Positions 6,127-10,381 of a DNA stretch of 10,381 nucleotides are shown here, one piece after another; positions within the stretch are counted from its first letter, which is position 1, and each line of letters opens with the position of its first letter. Both the position numbers and the translations under genes were made by a program. The stretch comes from Candidatus Gastranaerophilales bacterium. GTDB lineage: Bacteria; Cyanobacteriota; Vampirovibrionia; Gastranaerophilales; CAJFVJ01. The stretch is from assembly GCA_028694275.1 (NCBI GenBank), contig JAQUTS010000052.1, positions 1-10,381 of the forward strand, read 5' to 3'. The notes beneath the pieces were generated by a model. That model worked only from the letters and a program-made list of their open reading frames with translations. It was not told the origin of the DNA and did no database searches.

Positions 6127-6135
6127 CTTTTTCAT

Positions 6136-6142
6136 TCCTTCT
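6136..6142 (-). promoter_or_regulatory. Ribosome binding site that decides the start of the 78-aa gene
   Basis: The minus strand reads AGAAGGA. It abuts the ATG at 6135 with zero spacing but lies nine bases before the ATG at 6126. Normal Shine-Dalgarno spacing therefore favours the second ATG, giving a 78-residue rather than an 81-residue protein. Confidence 0.6.
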
Positions 6143-6219
6143 CTAGTAGCTATTCTTTTTTTAGATTAGCACATGGAGTTTTGTTTTTTATGCTCTGAAA
6201 TAGTATTGGTATTTTGGAG

Positions 6220-6225
6220 TATAAT
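6220..6225 (+). promoter_or_regulatory. TATAAT immediately before glcD
   Basis: A perfect -10 hexamer ends six bases before the ATG at 6232. If it is the true promoter, transcription would begin at or next to the A of the start codon, giving a leaderless message. No good -35 is visible (GAAATA at the 17-bp position), and GGAG at 6216-6219 may instead be a ribosome binding site, so the hexamer may be a coincidence. Confidence 0.35.
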
Positions 6226-6231
6226 TTGAGT

Positions 6232-7614
6232 ATGACAAATACTTTGGTTGTTAAAAAATTTGAAAAACTCTTGGGCAAGGATAATGTTTTAAGCGAAAAA
6301 GAAGACTGTTATCCTTATGCTTTTGATGTTGTTGAACAGGGTCTTGATGTCAAAATCCCTGATATCGTTGTTTTGCCCGAAACAAAAGAGCAAGTGCAAG
6401 AAATAGTAAAGTTTGCATCAAAAGAAGGCATTCCGATAGTAGCAAGAGGGGCGGGAACCAATCAGGCCGGTTCTTGCATTCCTGTCAAAAACGGTATCGT
6501 TATGCATTTTTCCAAGATGAATAAAATCATTTCAATTGATGAAAATAATCTCAATTGCACCGTTCAACCGGGTGTGATAGTTGGGCAAATTCAATCAGAA
6601 GTCGAAAAAAGAGGGTTGTTTTTTCCTCCTGATCCTTCTAATTTGGCGGTGTCTACAATCGGTGGTGCAATAGCTCAATCAGCAAGCGGTTCAAGGCATT
6701 TTAAATATGGCGGAACAAGGGATTATGTAATTGATTTAGAAGTCGTGACATCTGATGGTGAGATTATTCACACAAGTTCTAAAACCCCAAAAAATGTCGC
6801 AGGATACAATCTGACACAGCTTTTTGTCGGGTCTGAGGGGACTCTTGGTATTATCACCGAAGCCACCCTAAAACTCATCCCAAAACCTGAGAGTAGAAGA
6901 GTTATGCTTGCTTTTTTTGATGATTTAAAAGATTCCGCTATGGCCGTTGAATCTATTATTAGGCACAGATTGCAGCCAAGTGTGATTGATATGATGGATG
7001 ATAAGACGATTTATACGATAGAAGAATTTTCAAAATCGGGAATTTTTAAACCTGCCGAGGCTTGTTTGATTATTGAAGTCGACGGAACTCAAGCTTCTGT
7101 TGATGATCAAATGACCCGAATTTCGGCCGTGTGCCAAGAGCATCACGTGTCTGAGATAAAAGTTGCTCAAAATCAGTCAGAGACTGATAAAATATGGTTT
7201 GCCAGAAGACAGGCTTTTTCCGCTGTTACAAGATTGAATTTTGATGTTGTGGCAGAAGATCTTGTTGTGCCGACTGATCGACTTGTTGATATGGTGCACA
7301 AAATTCAAGAACTTTCGCTCAAATATAACATCATCATCGCAATTATGGGGCATTCAGGAGACGGTAATCTTCATCCTCATTTTTCGCTTGATTTAAGAGA
7401 TCAGGATCAAAAACAAAGATTTGAGCTGGCTGAGCGTGAAATGCTTGATTATGCAACTTCCCTAGGAGGTACCATAACAGGTGAACACGGTGTAGGCACA
7501 GTCAAAAGGGCACACATGCATCTTGTAAATGAGGAGCCTAATTTGCGCTTTATGCGAATGATAAAAAATATTTTTGACCCCAAAAATATCTTCAATCCGG
7601 ATAAGATTCTATGA
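6232..7614 (+). CDS. glcD: FAD-linked oxidase subunit GlcD (glycolate / D-2-hydroxyacid dehydrogenase)
   Basis: Oxidises glycolate, D-lactate or a similar 2-hydroxy acid at FAD and passes electrons to the Fe-S partner. 460 aa from ATG 6232. The PCMH-type FAD domain spans about 40-218: ARGAGTNQAG at 71-80, PPDPSNLAVSTIGGAIAQ at 132-149, YGGTRDYVIDLEVV at 159-172 and GSEGTLGIITEATLKL at 200-215 contact FAD. The FAD-oxidase C-terminal domain includes MGHSGDGNLHPHF at 372-384 and GEHGVG at 417-422, whose His residues (374, 381, 419) form the metal/substrate site. GGAG at 6216-6219 is 12 bases from the ATG; a TTG at 6226 would have better spacing and add two residues. It overlaps glcF by ATGA. Substrate (glycolate or D-lactate) cannot be settled from sequence alone. 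Confidence 0.93.
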   Translation: MTNTLVVKKFEKLLGKDNVLSEKEDCYPYAFDVVEQGLDVKIPDIVVLPETKEQVQEIVKFASKEGIPIVARGAGTNQAGSCIPVKNGIVMHFSKMNKIISIDENNLNCTVQPGVIVGQIQSEVEKRGLFFPPDPSNLAVSTIGGAIAQSASGSRHFKYGGTRDYVIDLEVVTSDGEIIHTSSKTPKNVAGYNLTQLFVGSEGTLGIITEATLKLIPKPESRRVMLAFFDDLKDSAMAVESIIRHRLQPSVIDMMDDKTIYTIEEFSKSGIFKPAEACLIIEVDGTQASVDDQMTRISAVCQEHHVSEIKVAQNQSETDKIWFARRQAFSAVTRLNFDVVAEDLVVPTDRLVDMVHKIQELSLKYNIIIAIMGHSGDGNLHPHFSLDLRDQDQKQRFELAEREMLDYATSLGGTITGEHGVGTVKRAHMHLVNEEPNLRFMRMIKNIFDPKNIFNPDKIL

Positions 7615-8768
7615 AGAAGTTTCAAGACTACAAAGATGAAATTTATACCTGTTCAAGGTGCGGCTTATGCCAAAGCGTGTGCCCGGTTTTTTTGGCTACA
7701 GGTAAGGAAACCACAGTCTCAAGGGGTTTTTTTTCGACTCTGATGGGTGTTGTAAAAGGTCATCTTAAGTTTAATAAAAAACTTCGCAAAAATATTGATA
7801 TGTGCCTCACTTGTAACAAGTGTAATGCTTTTTGCCCATCAGGCATTGATGCTTCCAAAATTATCACTGCTGCAAGAGCTGAGTGTATGGGGTATATTCC
7901 TTTGTGGAAAAAACTCATTTTAAGAGTTTTTTATTCCAAAATGTTTTTGCATTTATCAGGCTATATAAGGCTTTATAGGTTTTTGCCTGTTTTGGATTTT
8001 TGCAAAGCAGGCAGGATTTTGCATGAGTTTTTGACACCTTTTGTGCAATATAAACCCCAAAAACCGCTCAAAAAATCAAACTTGAGGGTTGTAATTTTCC
8101 CGGGGTGCATAAATAAATATTTCAATTCATCTTCTTTGAATGCGATGAAGATGCTTTTTGAAAAACAAGGAATAGAGTACATTATTCCTGACTTTGAATG
8201 CTGCACCATGCCCGCATATAGCGCAGGTGATTTGGAAGGGTTTCGTGATTTTGCCCTAAAAAATCTCAAACTTATACCTTCTGATATTGATTATGTGATT
8301 TTTGACTGTGCGAGTTGCAAAAAAGCATTCGCTCTTTATCCTGAATTTTTGCAAGGGGATGAAAAGGCTTTGGCTGAGGGTATTTTTGCTAAATGTAAAC
8401 ATATCAATGAGTTTTTAGTTGATTTTGATTTTGATTTGCCAAATTCAGATGGCAGCGTTGCTTATCATAAGCCGTGTCATTTGGATTGTTTTGATGAAAC
8501 ACAAGAACTCATCAAAAAGTCAGGACTGGATTTGGTCCCTGTACAAGAAAGCTGTTGCGGCTCTGGCGGGTTATTCTTTATTGAAAATTTCACAATTTCA
8601 AATTCTCTTGCTCAAAAAAGAGCGCAAGAAATAACGGATGCAAATGTTGATACTGTCATCACAGACTGCCCCTTATGCCGACTGGGTCTGATTAAGGGTG
8701 GTGTTTTATCAGATTGCAATATAAAGGTAAGGCAATTAACAGAATTATTAATTAAGCCGTTTAAGTAA
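7611..8768 (+). CDS. glcF: Iron-sulfur subunit GlcF (glycolate / lactate dehydrogenase, two CCG domains)
   Basis: Electron-transfer partner of GlcD, 385 aa. Two ferredoxin-type [4Fe-4S] motifs lie at the N-terminus: Cys14, 17, 20, 24 (CSRCGLCQSVCP) and Cys65, 68, 71, 75 (CLTCNKCNAFCP). Residues 98-145 are hydrophobic/basic and may touch the membrane. Two cysteine-rich CCG domains follow, as in heterodisulfide reductase HdrB: FPGC (166), CC (197-198), CASC (233/236), and CHLDC (289/293), SCCGSGG (314-320), CPLC (353/356). All expected ligands are present. It starts within the glcD stop (ATGA), so translation is coupled. No glcE-like gene is next to it, so this is a two-subunit form. The electron acceptor (quinone, flavoprotein or ferredoxin) is unknown. 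The stop overlaps the opposing glycogen synthase gene by 8 bp. Confidence 0.94.
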   Translation: MKKFQDYKDEIYTCSRCGLCQSVCPVFLATGKETTVSRGFFSTLMGVVKGHLKFNKKLRKNIDMCLTCNKCNAFCPSGIDASKIITAARAECMGYIPLWKKLILRVFYSKMFLHLSGYIRLYRFLPVLDFCKAGRILHEFLTPFVQYKPQKPLKKSNLRVVIFPGCINKYFNSSSLNAMKMLFEKQGIEYIIPDFECCTMPAYSAGDLEGFRDFALKNLKLIPSDIDYVIFDCASCKKAFALYPEFLQGDEKALAEGIFAKCKHINEFLVDFDFDLPNSDGSVAYHKPCHLDCFDETQELIKKSGLDLVPVQESCCGSGGLFFIENFTISNSLAQKRAQEITDANVDTVITDCPLCRLGLIKGGVLSDCNIKVRQLTELLIKPFK

Positions 8769-10381
8769 GAGGTGAGTTTACTTTATTTAGAGGTACCCAC
8801 TTTTCACTGTCCATACCCAAGAGCTGAAGGTGCTCAATTGCAGGCCCTTTGAGTTTTCCACCATCAGTTTTTTGAGCCCAGTTGAAGTCTTCTTGCATTC
8901 CTTTATAAAGCATTGCTTTTCTTTTATCAGCATCAAACAATACTTTCAAAGCTCTTGGAAGGGCTTTTTCTGCATAATCTTCAAGCGGTTCTACTATACC
9001 TGTTGCACCATCTTGTATAGTATCAACGTGCCCGCCGACTTTTGAGAAGGCCGGTATGTTCAAGGCAGCTTCAGCTTGTTGTTGGACTAGACCGCAAGGC
9101 TCAAATATACTTGGCCCCATTTTGATATCTGCTGCCGGGAATATAACATCATTAGGTAGTGTTCCATCCACAGCCAAGACTCTTTTTCCGTCTTCTTTGA
9201 GTTCTTCTTTTAGTTGTTTTAAGAATTTGACAGAATCATCCTGAGTAGGTCCGCCTATTATAACAAGAGGTTTTTGTTTGCCTGGATATTTTTGAGAATA
9301 CCCGCTCATAATGTTTTTTATTGCATCTTTTGCAACGCCAAAACCTTTTTGGGATGCAACTCTTGAACCCATAAAGATAATAGGAATATCTTTAATGTTA
9401 TCTTTGTTGATATCACTAATATCTGAGTATTTAGGCTCGCCATGAAGTCTTATGTTTCCGTCTTTAAGTTTTCCATGGAGCCAGTCAATGAAAACTTGTT
9501 TATTTTCGTCTTTTATTTTGAGATTTTGCTCTATACTGGCTTCTTTTGAATAATCATAAGGTTTGTAGCCTTTTATAGCGTAGTCTTTTCCTCCTATTTC
9601 GAACGTTTCAAGTTTTCCGATTTTTTTAGGAGTAAGTCTTGCTACGTTGGAATCAAAACCGTTAACAACACCTATCATAGTGTTATGTTTGAATCTTTCG
9701 GCAAGAATAGTTTTTATATTAGTTGTTGTTTCTTCTGCTCGGCCTGTTCCTTTGATTGTAGGAGTTACGGCAGAGGCGATTTCTTTTGCGTAGTTTCTGC
9801 TTACAGGAATGGCAACATCTGCATACGCTAAGCCTACTTGCAATAATGAAGAGTATTTGTTTTTTGTTTTATCTGATTTGTCTTGAAGTACAAAAACGTT
9901 ATCAGATTCACCGGTTACTCCATCAGCCCATTTGATGGTTGCGTTTTCAACAATACCTGTTGTGTCATCACCAAATAATGTGTTTAGAATTTTAGCGGAG
10001 TTTTCCCCTGAGGAATCACCGATATATGCTCCGTTGTGTACAATTATGGAGATGTTTTGATCCATCATAGCCGCTGCGGCTTTTGGGCTGAGGTCTTTTC
10101 TTGCTGCTTCTAATGGAGCTTTGATTTTGTACAGAGCTGTCAAAGGTGCAACGTGCCAGTCATTCAAGATTGTCGCGTCAGGCTTGAGGGCATCAAGTTT
10201 TTTGGCAAAAAGTGTTCGATTTTTTTTATCATTTTTAAAAGGAGTCGATACATCTTTTACGGATTTTGTGTTGAAATCTTCAACAAGTTTTCTGAATTCG
10301 TATACGCCTTTTGAGAAGATTGCACCAAATCTTTCTTTTTCTTCAACAGGCTCATTATAGGTATAGCAAGCATCAAAGCTG
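8761..10381 (-). CDS. glgA: Glycogen synthase GlgA, GT5 family, C-terminal 539 residues (5' end outside the window)
   Basis: Adds glucose from a nucleotide-glucose donor (ADP-glucose in most bacteria) to alpha-1,4-glucan. The frame runs through the right edge without a start. Numbering the visible residues from 1: ILNDWHVAP at 71-79 matches the 'HDWH' motif, HNGAY at 115-119 the 'HN.AYQG' motif, PVSRNYAKEI at 192-201 the 'VS..YA.EI' motif, and VVNGFD at 238-243 the 'G(I)NGID' motif. SRVASQKG at 339-346 keeps the donor-binding Arg and Lys. PSIFEPCGL at 423-431 keeps the catalytic Glu (427), and GGHVDT replaces the usual GGLADT. The visible part alone exceeds a typical complete GlgA (about 480 aa), with insertions near 255-330 and at the C-terminus. 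The N-terminal KTGGL loop is not visible. It converges on glcF with overlapping ends. Glucan synthesis is well supported; donor choice is inferred. Confidence 0.9.
   Translation of the reverse strand, partial: SFDACYTYNEPVEEKERFGAIFSKGVYEFRKLVEDFNTKSVKDVSTPFKNDKKNRTLFAKKLDALKPDATILNDWHVAPLTALYKIKAPLEAARKDLSPKAAAAMMDQNISIIVHNGAYIGDSSGENSAKILNTLFGDDTTGIVENATIKWADGVTGESDNVFVLQDKSDKTKNKYSSLLQVGLAYADVAIPVSRNYAKEIASAVTPTIKGTGRAEETTTNIKTILAERFKHNTMIGVVNGFDSNVARLTPKKIGKLETFEIGGKDYAIKGYKPYDYSKEASIEQNLKIKDENKQVFIDWLHGKLKDGNIRLHGEPKYSDISDINKDNIKDIPIIFMGSRVASQKGFGVAKDAIKNIMSGYSQKYPGKQKPLVIIGGPTQDDSVKFLKQLKEELKEDGKRVLAVDGTLPNDVIFPAADIKMGPSIFEPCGLVQQQAEAALNIPAFSKVGGHVDTIQDGATGIVEPLEDYAEKALPRALKVLFDADKRKAMLYKGMQEDFNWAQKTDGGKLKGPAIEHLQLLGMDSEKWVPLNKVNSPLT

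Noticed and set aside
8763..8783. AAGTAA/TTACTT hairpin as a bidirectional terminator of glcF and glgA
   Set aside because: Six mostly A/T pairs without a following T-run on either strand; too weak to call.
8761..10167. Glycogen synthase starting at the TTG at 10167
   Set aside because: The TTG codes for the Leu just before the conserved NDWH motif, and the frame continues without a stop to the window edge, so it is internal.

Overview
This AT-rich window looks like a compact bacterial chromosome segment of ordinary metabolic and housekeeping genes. It has no sign of phage, insertion sequence, CRISPR array or other mobile DNA, and no tRNA or rRNA gene. Taxonomy is inference only. The low GC, Ala/Lys-rich proteins, a short cyanobacterial-style sigma factor and a divergent GT5 glycogen synthase fit a non-photosynthetic relative of cyanobacteria (Vampirovibrionia/Melainabacteria, Gastranaerophilales-like). 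A Firmicute cannot be excluded without a search.

Layout. Bases 3-374 (+) are the 3' end of an unrecognised Lys/Glu-rich protein with a possible LysM-like C-terminus. It converges on a short sigma-70 family gene (485-1435, -); between them lie a GC-rich terminator that works best for the minus strand and a second, 11-bp inverted repeat. Next comes a four-gene polar amino acid ABC transporter operon on the minus strand, transcribed from 4514 down to 1649: ATPase, lipoprotein binding protein, permease, permease. Its genes overlap or abut and so are probably translationally coupled. A divergent promoter region (4515-4691) separates it from rimM-trmD (+, 4692-5875), the ribosome maturation factor and the tRNA m1G37 methyltransferase, which share one base. 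A small acidic protein of unknown function (5890-6126, -) follows. Then glcD-glcF (+, 6232-8768) encode the FAD subunit and the iron-sulfur subunit of a glycolate/D-lactate type dehydrogenase. The window ends with the C-terminal 539 residues of a GT5 glycogen synthase (8761-10381, -), whose stop region overlaps the end of glcF by 8 bp.

How they work together. The ABC operon probably imports acidic or polar amino acids; GlcDF oxidises a 2-hydroxy acid and passes electrons through Fe-S clusters; GlgA stores carbon as alpha-glucan. rimM and trmD serve ribosome and tRNA maturation. The sigma factor is the least ordinary gene. Its promoter-reading residues and sigma finger depart from primary sigma factors, which suggests an alternative (group 2-like) factor. 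I did not find a clear undescribed multi-gene system; the best leads are the sigma factor's altered residues, the inverted repeats beside promoters, and a glcD promoter that nearly touches the start codon.
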